Assembly (NCBI RefSeq): GCF_965638725.1
Contig: NC_134962.1
Coordinates: 2,611,501 to 2,675,500 of the forward strand
Direction: 5' to 3'
Source: Aptenodytes patagonicus
Taxonomy: Eukaryota; Chordata; Aves; Sphenisciformes; Spheniscidae
Length of the DNA: 64,000 bases
The notes under the pieces were generated by a model. That model searched no databases and was not told where the DNA came from. It worked only from the letters and a program-made list of their open reading frames with translations. The position numbers and the translations under genes are program-made. Below, one piece after another: positions 23,484-36,673 of this stretch. Position 1 is the stretch's first letter, and every line of letters begins with the position of its first letter.

Positions 23484-26400
23484 GGTGTGGAGCTCTGTGT
23501 GTGCGTCTGTCATTGAGAGGGGCTGGTTTTGATGGGTTTCCTGTAGTCCCACTTAGAGCAGATGGTGGGGACAGGCACAGGCAGGGCTGGGATGGAAATC
23601 TGGAGGAAGGAGGAGAGCTTGGCAGCCATGTTCAGGGTGTCACCCAGCACCCAGCCCTTCCCCAGTTCTCGCCCCTCAACCGATGCAGGTGTCTGGTCTG
23701 ATTCCCCCAGCCTAAAGCAGGGGCTGCTCTTACAGCAGCCTGGTTTTGATATTGCCCTTAACCTGCTCAACCTTCTAATATCAATTATCAGGGCCTTTAT
23801 TATAATTTTTTCCATGCAAAATAAGCTTAAGTTAACCCCCTAAAGTTACGTCATTTAAAGAGAGAAAATACCATACCCCATGCCTCCTTGAAGGGCTGGC
23901 AGCTTTTATTCTTTCTAATACCCCATCATTTTGGGAGAAATGGCCAAGGCTGCCTTCTCTCTACACACTTCTTTGCCTCACACACGGAGGATCCTCCAGC
24001 CCTTTCCAAACAACATGACAGGAACGTTTCTCCCCGGCTGAAGCCATGTGCTGGAGCCCAGACGTGTGACTCGGGACTCCCAAGAAGCCCCAAAACTCAT
24101 GGTCTTCGCCCAGGATGGCGTCTTGGCTCCCATTGCAAACTTGCAGCCTGAGGCAAGGTCTGCGCCTCTCCCCACTCCACCCAGTGTCGGCTGTCCCAGT
24201 CCAAAGGGTTGTGGTTGCCAAGTGTTTAGGACTGACCAAAAAGCAACAGCTGGGTGCTTTGAGGGGGAAAAGGTGGGAGCACCGAGTGCGGGGAGGAGCG
24301 GGAGATGGTACGGCAAGGTAGGGAGGTGGAGGGAGGAGGTGTGAGGGTGCTTCTGGGGACTTTTCCAAGGGACATTTCCTCCCTGAAGGTGGGGTTAGCA
24401 GTGTGCTGGGGCATCCTGAGATTGTCTGTGCTCATGACTCGGCTTTTAGGAGAAGCCACAGCACTGGGAGCAGACGCCATGCACCGGCTCTGTGAAGGAC
24501 GGCATCATGCGAGGTCCTTCCCAGGAGAGCTCCAGAGGCACAAGAATCATTACTGTCTGTGTTGCAGGAGCCCTTAATGATCCTAATTAACATCTGATGC
24601 TCTGCAGCGCTAAGTGCCCCCAGGCAGAGCCTCAAGGAGCCGACGCCAAGCTGAATTACAGAGCGCGTTGCATGAAGCCACCGCCGCCTGCTCCCCCAAC
24701 ACCGTCCCCATCCCATGCCCCGGTCTAACAGCAGACAGACACGTACCGGTTCACTGAGCCACCTTCCCCAAAACTGTGTGCATGGGCCACCGAGGCTCCT
24801 CGTCCCTCTACGCACCCCCAGCAGCCACCAGCTTCCTCCATAGAAATCGATTTGATGCCCAAGGTCTTTGCAGCATTTGGGCTCTATGAAGTGCCACGTC
24901 CTTGGCATGCCACAAATTGGAAGGGGATCTGGGGATCCGTCCAGGCACAGCACAGCCGCGGCAGAAGGCTGTTTTCCCACTGATAGTTTAATCTCATCTT
25001 CCAGCTCCTCCTGCATTTCCCAGCTCCCAAGCCATGTTGTCCTTGAGCCAGGAAGGCAGACTTGTGCCCCTTCCTGGGTATTTCCAAGCAGGGCAGGAGA
25101 ACATCATCGTGTGCATGTTTTTCCTCCACCCTTAAAAGCAGCAGGAACAGGAACTCCTGTGGGAACATCCCTCCTGTGCTGTGCAGGAACCTCCAGCTCT
25201 CTGGTCTCCAATGGAAGCCAGTCCCTGGCACAGCGGGAGTGGGGACAACCTCAGGGTCAGGTGAGAGACAGACAGAGAAGAGCAGGTGCAAAGTCTGCAC
25301 CTGGTCCTCTGTAGCTATTTAAAAGCAAAAACAAATTTAACAAAACCACAGCCACGTTTCCATGGAAATATGCCAGGGGAGCTGTGAAAGATGCTCTGGG
25401 AGCGATGCACAAGTGGTGCGGTAATTAACGGTGTAGCTGCAGAAAGGGAAAAATATAAAACCCAGAGGATTTAACTCAAACCTGTTCACGGCTCACAGCA
25501 GGTCCAAATTTTCAGCCTCATTTCAGTGCGGTTGATACTCCAGGTAATCTGCAGGATCACAAAGAAGAGGCAGGCCCTGAAGTGAGATGTCTGCAGCTGC
25601 AGCATCCCCTGTTTTGGGAGGTTTGAGTCAGGCTCTGTAGAGAGACAGAATTACAGAAATATTCTAATTTAGACCCAATTCAAAGCATGAGGTTCAAAAA
25701 AGAAAATCAAGTATGCTGAATCTCTGGGGATCTCAAATCAAAATCAAATGAAGCCATGACCTGCCTCCACCCAAACCTTGGGTTTGAAGACTCATCGTGG
25801 ATCTGGGTTTTGGGATTGGATCAATGACCCACCATAATGCAAATCATTGCCTGACCCCACAGGGCTTGCAGGCACACTGGGGATGATGCTTCGTTTGGGG
25901 CGGGTGACCCATTTTGGGGTTCTACCAAAATTATAAGCAACCCAACATCACCCTGAACTGGTCCACAGATGGCTTTCAGTAAACCTTGCAGTGAACTCAA
26001 GTTGATTCGAGAGCCGTCAACACTGTGAGAAAGCAGGTGGGTGTTGCATGGCCCATGGCAGGTGATATATAGGGCTGTGCTGCTGAGATCCATTTTAAAA
26101 CACTGACTTCTCCTCCGATTCCTCCCTGTCACGGCCAGGTGTGCTCAGACCTCACAACCGAGAACTCAGAGGCATTTTTTCCTAGCAACTTTTTGTTTTT
26201 TGAAGGCGTTTTTCATCACTGCCCTCCCTGCAGACGCCGCGGTGGATGCTTCCCCTCCGTAGCAGTCTCAGCGATGCCATCTCGTGGAAAGAGGGACAAA
26301 GTCCTTCTGGAGCAGCTGCCAAGGAGAGGAAATCCCACCTCTGCAAAGCCTGGCCCTGGCAGGCAGCACATCCATAGCGAAGCAAAGGGTACAGCCTCGG

Positions 26401-26894
26401 GAGCTGCAAAGTGCTTATTGTTGTTTCTTTGGAGACCAGAGTTTGCAAATGTGATTATATTACCTGAAATTTAAAGCTTGTGGGGGGAAAATTACTAAAG
26501 GTTGCAGGAAAGTCAAAGAGCTTCAGGGCTGGCCTGCTCTTGCACAGCTGATCAGCTCTTCAAGGGGGTGTTTGAGAAACCAATGGATCTGGAAGAAGAG
26601 GGAAAGAGAGGGAGGTGGGGGGGGGCTGGATGTGGACCAGCATCCAGTTTCCAAAAGGGACATCATCTCCAAGATGCAAGCACGCCCCGCGTGCAGCATA
26701 GCACTGATGCCTCGTTGGGGTTTCCTGATGGGGAAGGGAAGACCCCACGAACAGGACCATCCTCCAAGGTGTGAGCGGCCACCTCTGCCCAGCCCCAGCC
26801 TGGTGCTGGCTGCTCTCGTGGCACCCACTGGAGAAGGAGGAATGAGTAATTTCTCCTTTCCCGCCTCCACCCCACGGACCTTGTGTCTGGCTGT

Positions 26895-27015
26895 GCACTG
26901 TTAATAATTTAAAGTAAGTTTCCTTAATCCACCAGAGCTGATTGGCCGACTCAGCAGGCACTTTGGGCTGCTCTGAATAATTTATAAGGCTTTTGCAAGA
27001 CTGCAAGTAGAATCT
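26895..27015. promoter_or_regulatory. Candidate conserved noncoding element
   Basis: An AT-rich block holds TTAATAATTTAAAG, CCTTAATCC, a CTGATTGGCC CCAAT-type box and GAATAATTTATAAGG within 120 bp of otherwise GC-rich DNA. The clustering of homeodomain-type and NF-Y-type motifs suggests an enhancer. Untested. Confidence 0.25.
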
Positions 27016-28559
27016 GTACTGCAGATGCTGAGCTGGGTGAATTCGAGCCACCCGCTGCCCTTCTGCTCTTGGAGGCGAGTTAAAGCATCAGCCGCAACCC
27101 CTCATCTGCCTGGGCACGTCCCCGCAGAAACCCATCACAGGCAGCACATCCCCCGGCAGGCTGCCAGCCTCCGGCACGTCGGTGTGGGGCATTACATGGC
27201 AGCTTGGACATGCGAGAAAGCCTCTCCGGTTAAGGCAGCGCCTTTCCCATTGCCTTTCATCTGTCACCAGTCTCCCAGTGCGTTTTGCTGAACCTTAACC
27301 CCACATGGGCAGTGGAGGGGCTGCCTGTCTCATGTTGACTCAAAAATCACGATGACATCTGGAGCATCCCAAAAGCATTTGAAAACACACCCCACTATGG
27401 GGGAAGACCAAGCGGAGATCTCCTGACCTTCCATCCCATTCCTGCTCCCTTAGGAGCTGATGCCATCAACTGCCAGGGAGGCCAAGGTGCACTTCCAATC
27501 CCCTGAACACCAGCATCACCAGCAAACATCACCCAAGTGGGTCCCGCCATCGCCTGCTGGTGATGGAGGTGCTGAACCATCTATGATAGAGGAGGGAATG
27601 ATGCAGATGCAGCACAAAGTCCATGACTACATGACCTCGGAAAGTGGGTTTATCACTGACCAACATCTTTGCCTGGGAGCTGCGTCCCAACAGCAGCCGC
27701 CTACCTTCTCCTTGGCAGTTTCACAGCACATTTCACCTTGCAAAGCTGTGCTGCCAGTGGGTAGCTCTCCATCTGGCATGGACGTAGACCGCCACTGCTC
27801 TGCTCCCCAGCCCATGTTACCAGGCTCGGCCTCTTTTCCAGAGCAGGTCTGCACAGTGTGGAGCACCCAGGTCTGAGCAGATGGGGTTGGGACTCCCACG
27901 CCAGCCCGGGCAGTGCCTGTCCCAGCGGGGCTAAGGAGAGCCGCAGGCAGGAGCTTTGTTCTCCCTGGGCTTTTCATCCTTGGGAGTGGCTTTCTGTATG
28001 GCAAGCTGGTAACACAAAACTCTCGGAGTAAACCTCCTCTGAAAACAGATGATGGGCCAGATCAGAAGGGGGTAAAAAAGGCTGATCAGGGCAGAGAAGA
28101 CCCTCCCATGCCTGGGTGGGTCTCATCTCTCCATCCTGTTTCCACCGTGCCCCCTTCACAAAGTGCGTCAGCCACCATTGGCCAAATCCTGCCCCAGAGA
28201 GGTACACATCTGGGGAGGAGGGCAGCAAGCCAGGCCATCCCCCAGCATTTTGTACCATGACACGGACCAAACCTGGGAGGGTTTTACTCGTTTCCTTTAA
28301 CCACCTCCCTCTGCATCTCCCCATTTGAGATCCACATTTTCGGTGTGAGCCCAAGGTGTGTTCACAGCCGGAGGAGCACAAAGCAGCGGCTCCGGCCAGG
28401 GTGATGCACAGTGCCCCATCCTCCTCTTGGCCTGTGCCTTCACCCCCACCACAGACCCCCCCACCCGTGCAAAGATATTGCTGATCTGAAGGAGAAACCT
28501 GAGCTGTAACACAGCCCGGGGCCCAGCTCCTGGCCAGACACCCCCTCCTGCCCGCCTGC

Positions 28560-28795
28560 CTCTGAGTGCTTGAGTATCATTTAGCCACAGCTCAGACGTT
28601 TTACATAGAGATACTGCAGCGTCTTCAAATAATTCATTTCAGCTCATTCACAAACACTCCTTCCATGTGTCAGGCTGCCTGCAAATTTAGGATGGCCTGT
28701 TTTTGCCTAGTCTAAATGATTTCTAATCACCCCTCATCTGGCACTATTTTCATGCCTTATATCTGCTAAATGCTTTTTGCAATCCCAGCCAGCCG
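28560..28795. promoter_or_regulatory. Candidate conserved noncoding element
   Basis: About 235 bp with low CpG and low repetitiveness. Motifs include AAATAATTCATTTC, a CTAAATGATTTCTAATCA pair and TGCTAAATGC. It stands out from GC-rich flanks, and a CR1 fragment starts about 100 bp later. Conservation across species would be decisive. Confidence 0.25.
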
Positions 28796-28897
28796 CAGCG
28801 AGCGCCTGCCTGCTGAGCACTTAGGAGTGATGAGTCTGGAAGCGGACAGCCTTTGGAATGGGGCTGCAAGAAGGGGAAAGAGGGGAGGATGGCAGGA

Positions 28898-28960
28898 GAG
28901 TTGGACTAGATGATCTTTGAAGATCTCTTCCAACCCAAACTATTTTGTGATTCTGTGATC
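28898..28960 (+). repeat. CR1 LINE 3' end fragment
   Basis: The stretch carries GTTGGACTAGATGATCTTTG, then the CTCTTCCAACCCAAACTATT phrase, and ends in TTTTGTGATTCTGTGATC, the octamer-type CR1 tail. Only the last 60 or so bases of the element are present, which is the usual 5'-truncated form. Forward orientation. Confidence 0.85.
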
Positions 28961-31900
28961 CCCAAATATCATCTCTGTGGGGAGCTGATGGGGGTGACAG
29001 CAGTTACTTAGCGAAGGCTGCAGGTTTCTGAGCCTGTGTTTTGGTGTGGAGTGGGAGTACAGGGGGGGTTCGTTGCCTGTGGCAGCCCCTGCCATTGCTC
29101 ACACATCAGCATGATGGGAAGATCCCCTCCGATGTGCACCATCTCCAAGGACATAGCGTGGACTTCTCTGGCACCGACCTGAAGGACCGTGGTGACGAAC
29201 GAGGGCAGCCCGTGCCAGGCGGGAGGCGGCTGTGATTAATGGAGCTGCACTGGCGTCTTGGATGCTCTGAGCAGTTCTCATTAGAGCAATTGCTGGGAGG
29301 GAAGCATGCAGCAGCAAGTCAATATGCTTTAGTGCCTCAGGACATCTCCAGCTATACATCTCCATGGGGACCACGGGAAATGTGCAGGAGAGGGGGGACA
29401 GGGAGGGGTGGCTGAGGCTGACAACATCTTCAGGTGGAGGTGAAGTCCCTCTTGCAGGGTGGCCTGGGCAGCTGAGCCATTGCCAGCTTGCCGTCAGACT
29501 ACAAACACAGCCACCCTCCCCTGCTCTGCCCACTGTCTGCACACACAGGTGAATACATGGAGATGCTGAATGAGACATTTCTTGGGCACTGCCAGAGCAT
29601 CCGGATGCCCAGAGGACAGGAACATCCTTTGGACCAGCGTGAGCAAGACAAAGTTGCGAGAGCAAAACAGGGGCTGCATGAAAATAAGGCTGGAAGTGAG
29701 GAAACGTCATCCTGCAGACGGAGCGTCAGCTTTGCCCAGGGGATCCTGCCCCTTGGGCTCACTCCTGTCTGCCTTGTCGAATACCTGGGCGCTGAGACGT
29801 TTAGCAGAGCCTCGCTGCCTCTCCAGTGCTCCCCACGTGGGATCCAAAAGGAGCCCACAAAGAAGCAGTTTCATGAGCAGCAGAACCAGGGGGTCCAGTT
29901 TCCCATGGATTTGTGCTTTGAAAAGTCATGGGTGGGTTCTCTGATGTCCAGTACAGTTGTGTGCATGCATTACCATCTCCCTCAGTGGGGAGATTTCAAG
30001 GTTTCTGTCCTCTCTCTGTTCACATATTTTCACTTGTAGCAATCTGAAACATCCCCCCTACCTTTAATGAACTAAGATAAAAATTGCCCATAAGCTCTGC
30101 AGTTATTAAAGGAGGGGAGAGAGAGGCAGATGCACACGCACCAGCTTTCCTTAGGAATTCAGGTTAAAGATAAATAAATCATAAACCCCTGTCCCTTCAT
30201 GTTCTCTTGATTTCCCAGGTGTCCAGGCTGAAAGACTGAAGCAGGCCTGCAGCAAAAGCTCATGGTGCAGAGAAACTATGAATTCAGTTACTGCAAGAGT
30301 TCTTCTTTGCATACGACACATTGTATGCTGTGAGCTGGAGGCAGGAGCATGGAGACAGCCAGGTCTGCCTGGCAGTTTCCAAACAGAATACTTGTGGTTT
30401 TTAACCTGATACATGGATCAAAAGCAGCCCTCTTAAAACCAAAAACTAGTCTTCCCTCTTTAACATTTTTGAAAAGAAAGAAGTTACATGAAAAAAATTA
30501 GGAAGCAAATTTTTACATTTGGAAGGTTTTTTAAAATCTTTATTTCAGTAATGGAAAGAAAAGAATTAGCTTTAAAGCTTTTCAGTATTTTCATGATTGA
30601 GTTTGGTTGTCTTGCTTGCCAAACCTGGAGATTTTGACATTTCAGAAAGGAAAAAAGAAAAAAAAAAAAAGAGTTTGCAGCAGGAAAGAAAAGAAACTCT
30701 TCCTCCATGCAGGTTTGGAGCTGTTTTATCTTTAAAGCCACAGGGGCTGTTGCTCCCCACGCTGCCCCACTCCTGCTTGCAGGGATCCTCACAGCCTGTG
30801 CATTGCACCCCATTTCCCTGCTCTTCCCCAAGGGCTGACCCACCACCCCTGGCTGCCCCCACCACCGGGGCAGGATGGGCTCATCTCCTCTGATGACCCA
30901 GCACAACTCCCCAAGTGCTGTAACACTCCAACAGAGCAGGACCACCCCCCACCCCCAGCATCTCCTGCCCCATTCCCCAAACCCCCTTTTATCCCCACAG
31001 CAGCCTACCAAGGTGGAGTGGAGCCCAGCTCTGGAAGGTCCCTCCCCTCCTAACCCAGGGCACCTGGGACCATTTAAAGCCTATTTATTTCAGTTGGCTT
31101 CACCACAGCCCCTAATCCCCCTACAGCAGAATAAAGCACAGCAATCTGGTGTGTTCCTGCACTGTTCATCTCTCAGACAAGGTAGATGTGTCAGAGTTGT
31201 TAGCTATTTCAGTATAGGCTTTTTCTTTCTGTTGACAACCTCCAGTCCCTAAATGTTCATGCAGGTTTCAATTCAGCTTTGAAGTTGGTGGGAGGCGGGT
31301 GCTTGAATGGGAACAAAGCGCCTAATGGGCTTTGTGGGACTGGGTCCCAGCCAGGATGCAGTTATGGTCTTGGGAGGTGCTTTACTAGGAGCAGAGTCGG
31401 TTCTGAGCTGGACCCTGAGACCTGGCAAGGCTGGAAGAGCTCCCACACAAAACCAGGTTAGTTTTATTGCGATAAAGCTGTATGTTGTAAAGAGCAAAGT
31501 ACTGGTTTGGAGAAACTGGAAGGGGGCTGCTGGGGGAAGTCTTCTAAGTCAATCCACATCTCTGAGGGGTCACCCCCAAGGAGCTCATGGTGGCCCTAGG
31601 GGTGGGGGGAGGAGGGTCCTGGAGCAGACTTGTCTTAGGGAGTGAGGTCTAAGAGCACAGAGGTGACAGCAATTTGAGTTGTGTGGCTTTGGTCGTTGCG
31701 GGTGCAGGAGGAGGCAGAAAACCAAGGAGGTCAGGAGGAAGAACGTGAGCGCTGGGGGACGTGAGGAATGACTAAGAGCTAAATTTAGAGTCTGGGAAAA
31801 GAAAGGCTCAGGGGCAACATGGTCACAGGCTAAAAATACCTTCAAGGTAACAATACAAATGAAGAAAGGGAATTGTGCATGGTCTCAAAGGAGGCTAGGG

Positions 31901-34900
31901 CAAGAGCCAGAGCTGGAGGCTGATGAAGGAAGTGTGTAGAGTAGAGATGGGGAAGGAGACCTCAATGGTGGGGAATTCACTTGGGGAAGGGGCTGAGCGG
32001 GGCAGAAGCAGGGTGGTTGCAAGGTGCCAGGGGAAATGGGGCAGATGCCTGTCCTCGTGTGACCAATGGGCTTATTTTCAGATTTGTGGATGCTCTGAGC
32101 GTAACCCAGTTTAATTCGATAGAATTCACCCTAACTTTGCTTTTCCCTGTTGCTTCTCCTTCCATGTGCCCAGTCAAGTGGCTGTTCCTTCCAGTGACTG
32201 GTTTTCTTCACAGTCAGGCCTCCACAGCACAAATGAATATTTAGACCTCGGCAATTTCAATCACTCTTAGAAAGGAGAAACACAAACTTTCTAGCTGAGA
32301 AAGGAGTGTGTATGTTTCCCTTCTGCGTTAATTCAGTGTAACTTGGGGAGATTTCAGTGCATGCAGTCAGACTTTTCCACCTGCAGCTCAAGCTGATCTC
32401 ATATGGCATGTCTTGTCCCGAGTTTTGCTGGGGCAGCCTCCAATGAGGTAGGTGCCGTCTAAGAACAGGACAGAAAGATGGATGGCGGCACAGAAATTTT
32501 GCACCCAGTAAATATGTAATATAAAGTAAGTAGCTCTGTCAGCACAAGGATGAAGGAAGCCTGACTTCTTATCAGTGTGTTGGTTGCAAATTCTGATTGA
32601 AGCATTTTAGTGGCTGGGAGGAGTGGTGTCCTCATGTACACCTTCTCTGGTGTCTAATAAAGATGAGATTACACTTCAGGATCCCCTTTGGAGGGGGAAG
32701 GAGGAGGCATTAGGGAGCCTCTACCTCTCTCTAGGCTTCTAGTTTTCATGAAAATTGACACAAACTTAATTAGCATTGAGGCTGATGACTTTCAAGTTTG
32801 ATTGAAACTGGACAACCAGCTGGTGCATCTTCATTTTAGGCTGGTAAAAAAAAAACCCATAAAAAAAATCAATGGTGATACTGTGTTTGAAAGCGAGTGC
32901 CAAGAAGAGTCTTTGCCCAGTGCCCAATTTGAAACCCTTTTGCTCTTGAGGTGGTCATTCCGCACCAGTGTCTTCATCTCTGCTCTTGGCTGCCACAGCC
33001 CCAAGGGCTGGAGTGACCGTCCCCTCTGGTGGCAGCAGGAGGCTGCAGACCCCGTGTTGCCCACAGCAGAAGGCTCAGGCCAAGTCATGGGTAGCTCCAG
33101 GAAAGATTTTCAGATCAGTGAGACAGCGCTACCACACCTGCCGTTAACCCCATGTCCTTAGCAACTCCAGTGCTTTTAGTCCCTTCCTTGATCCCATAAA
33201 CGGGGCATGGGATCTTCAATCTAATTTAAGCTTATTCAGCCAATTTCTGTCTCTCACCAAAGCCCCATTTTCTTATGGTTCAAATGACAGCAGTGATAAG
33301 CAGACTCCCTTCAGTTTGCTTTAACATGTGCTCATCCAAACACTGCCTTCACCACCCTACAAGTTCTCTGCAGCTGTGCCTAAATCTCTCCATCCCAAAT
33401 GATGAAGCCTTTGCTGAGCATTGCCTTATGTTCTAGCCAGAAGTACGTATCCCCTTGTCACGCTCATCTTTCTCCTTTGGAAATCTGCAGATTTCTCCAT
33501 TTGTGCACAAGAATTTCTTTCTTACAGCATTTTCCCTGTGGGCTCAAACCTTAATGCTGGAGAAGCATCACCTGCCAGGTTGAGTTCCTTGTATGAGCCA
33601 ACCTCTCTCATGGGTCAGGGCTCCTGGTTTCAAAACCAAAAATGGTTTGGCACGTGTTGGAAAGAGTCCCTGTTAGCCAAGCAGTGAAGCCACATATTTA
33701 ATCAATAAACATCAGTTTCTGGGGACTGTTTGCTGCTCAGAGAAGAGGATGAGGTGGTGAGAGGTGTGGGGTAGCTGAAGCAGAGGAGGGAGATGGGTGG
33801 ACACTGGGTGCAGAAGGACCGAGCTGTTCATACCTTTCTTCTTGACAGGTTAGTTTTGCTTGGATGGTGTAGCCTCCTGTACAAGGGGAGATAAAGCCAT
33901 CTGCTCTAGGTTTTGAAAATAGCTCTGGAAGAAAGCTGTGGGTGACAAAACCCAGGGTACAAGTAGCACAGTTCACGCAAACCACCAGCTGGGCAGGCGG
34001 GGAGAAAGGGCTCTGGTTCAGTGTTTCAAACAGAAATATATCCCTGGAGTCATTCTACATATTTCACGCCAGTCACTTCTTACTACGCCTCAAAAATTGC
34101 CAAGGGACAGAGCATGGACTTTCTGTATCTTAACATAGCTTGATAGCTTAGACCCCGAAGGTAAGATGAAATCTATCTGCCACAGTATTTGTGTTTTAAA
34201 GCCATCAGTGGTGTTGAAAGCAAAGAACTGACTCAGTAATTCTGTTTGTTTGTGGAGACATAATGTCCTTGGATCAGATAAAAGCACCTTCCCAGTACTG
34301 CTTTTATATACCTCATTAATTCGCACAGTGTTAGTGGCTGTGTCTTTTCTTCCACCCCCCAGCAGAAGTAGCAACACAACCGACTTCATCTTTGAAATTA
34401 CCTGCTGCAGACTCCGTGGCAGGGCATCGCAGCCTGATGAGTGCTTAGATTCCAGTTGCTCCCCAGAGACCGCTGATCCTCTCAGGGTCGCAGCTCGCCA
34501 GGCACTGTGCAAACCGGATCAAAGGAGAGCTCCTGGGAGCTGGCGGGCTGGTATGCTGGGGAGGAAAGCGGGAAGCCATGTGCTCGGGGTCTCAGCACGA
34601 TTTGGTGGAGGGACCCCAGACCCTCTCTCCTGCCACCCGAGGCAAAGCCCTCTCCAAGCAGCCATGCTGCTTCTGAACACTCAGCTACAACTTGCAGTGC
34701 TAACCCATGAAATATTATCTGTAGAGGAGGAGTTAGCGATGCCCTAAGAGCCCAAGGTGGAGAGAGGGAAGGGGCAAGGCTAAAGTGGGTCTTCATCCAC
34801 AATTTCAGGCCTTTTCACCTCCCAAGGACTGTTTATATAAGGAGACCGTTCTTGGTGCCACTTGCTTACAAGGACTTGCTTGTCTTTGAGGTTTTACCTC

Positions 34901-35069
34901 CCTCCCAAGTGAAGCAACAAGCCCTGACAGCCGCTACTACCACACTGTGTCTTTCCTCAGCCCATCCATGGCTTGGGAAGGATGAATTCCCATCCCCTCC
35001 CTTGGCCCATTCCTGTTTTTTGATGGTCGTGGAGGTACACGATACCCAAAGCTGTGCTGCAGTGTGGCA

Positions 35070-35450
35070 CCACAAATGACCAACTAATTAGTGAAAGAGG
35101 AGTACGACGAATTTAGATTCTTCTTTAGGGCTCGCAGACTATTAGTAATCTTGAATTTGTTAATTGAAAATTGCTTCCTCTGTTTGTTGTTGGGCTTTTT
35201 GTAGAGGGGGATATTTCCTGCTTTTGGACTGCGTTGCTGGATCTATAATAATGCACTTTGTACTTTAGTGCCAGGCACATTTGTAATTGGCTACCCTATT
35301 AAAGAACACTAATGATCTTACAAGTGTTCACAAATAATGAATAGAATGGCCCCTCGCTGAATTGAGTAATTTATTCACTGACACACTTGCAGATCTGTTT
35401 TTCCATTATTTAACCCAGCTTTAGCTTTCTGCCTGCCTTGCAGAGATGAC
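35070..35450. promoter_or_regulatory. Candidate conserved noncoding element upstream of KCNQ2
   Basis: The most AT-rich island in the intergenic region, about 1.7-2.0 kb before the KCNQ2 ATG. It contains AACTAATTAGTG, TTGTTAATTGAAAATTG, CTATAATAATGCA, CACTAATGATC and TGAGTAATTTATTCAC. Homeodomain-type TAATTA/TTAATT cores recur through it with very few CpGs. A neural enhancer is a reasonable guess, but only the base composition and motifs are observed. Confidence 0.3.
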
Positions 35451-36673
35451 TTCTCTTTTAGCCATGCATTAGAATATGGGTCACAGGAAACATGCTGTTC
35501 ATAAAAATGTAGGGTTTCTCCACGCTGGCTCTTCTTTTAACATACATGGTAGGATTTGGAGAGTAAGCGGCAGCAGTTTTAGTCTCAATGCTCCTCTTGT
35601 CCATTAGTTGTTGTTGGGATTCTCCTGAGACATAAGGAGAGGACCAAAAAAGCCAGGACTTGGGAAATGCACTCCGGAAGGTTATGTTGATTTTCTCATT
35701 TAAATATGAGTTTCAGGAAAAGCATGTCAACCATACAGAATGGCAGGACTGGTTTTCCAACTGCTGCCCCTCGCAAGAGAGGGAACTGGAACACAGCCCT
35801 GCATGGTTCCTGCATGCCATGAAACTTTGGGCAACCATTTTGCTGCTTCCCTAATAACATTGTGGCAAAGTACTTTGTGTTGAAAGAAGCAGCCTATCTG
35901 AGCTTGCAATTTTATTTACATACAAAAAGCCGTGTCCTAAAGCACTGTTTACTTGCAATGAACATGCAGAAGTATGCAATTCATAGATCATCCATGACTT
36001 GTTGGGTTGTAAGGGATAGAAAATTCGCTGCAGGAGCAGTTGATGGTCCTGGGCTTGATTTTTGTTTGGTTGCAGGTCTTCCCATTGCACTACAACGACC
36101 CTTTTCCATGGAGGATAATTGTGTGGGGCAGGTACCTCTGTCTTATCTCGGGCTTCTGCAGCCTACCTGTCTTCTCCTGAGTCTTGTCAAGGTGTGTCAG
36201 GAGGAAATATTCCTCGGGGCAGAAGCCAGCCATGGTGTACAGGGGAAAATGGTGATGCTGGACCATAACCGATAGGGTGTGTTAAAGAGCTGGTTTGGGT
36301 CAGCACATCTGGAGCTGACCAGCACATCAGCACTTCCTATGCTGGGAGCTCGGTCTCCGCGCAGCTTGGTGACCACATCGCGGTGGAGTTTCAGTGCGTG
36401 AAGTAAGCTGAATTTGGGCTTCCAAGTCTTAAGAGGGCAGGCTGGACCTTGGGGAAGCGTGGGCAAAGGGAATGGCTTCGCACAAGGGGATCTGTGGTGA
36501 GGTTAAGCAGGTCTGGTGGCTGAGTGGGCATGTGGAGACGGGGCATGGACTTGGGGTCCTTCCTGTGAACCTGCGGCACTCTCTGCACCCGCTGCCAGTG
36601 GGACCACGACGGAGCCGCGGGGACGGGCCTTTGCAGAAGGAGCCCACTCGTGGCGATTTTTGGGGGGTGGGGG

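Larger units (their letters stand above)
23484..36600. other. Intergenic region between EEF1A2 and KCNQ2
   Basis: About 13 kb without a recognisable gene on either strand. No frame resembles a known protein and none has a convincing splice chain. Content is one CR1 3' fragment (28898-28960), several AT-rich islands listed separately, an A-run near 30655-30670 and ordinary GC-rich DNA. Enhancers for either neighbour, or an unannotated lncRNA, could lie here. Confidence 0.6.
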
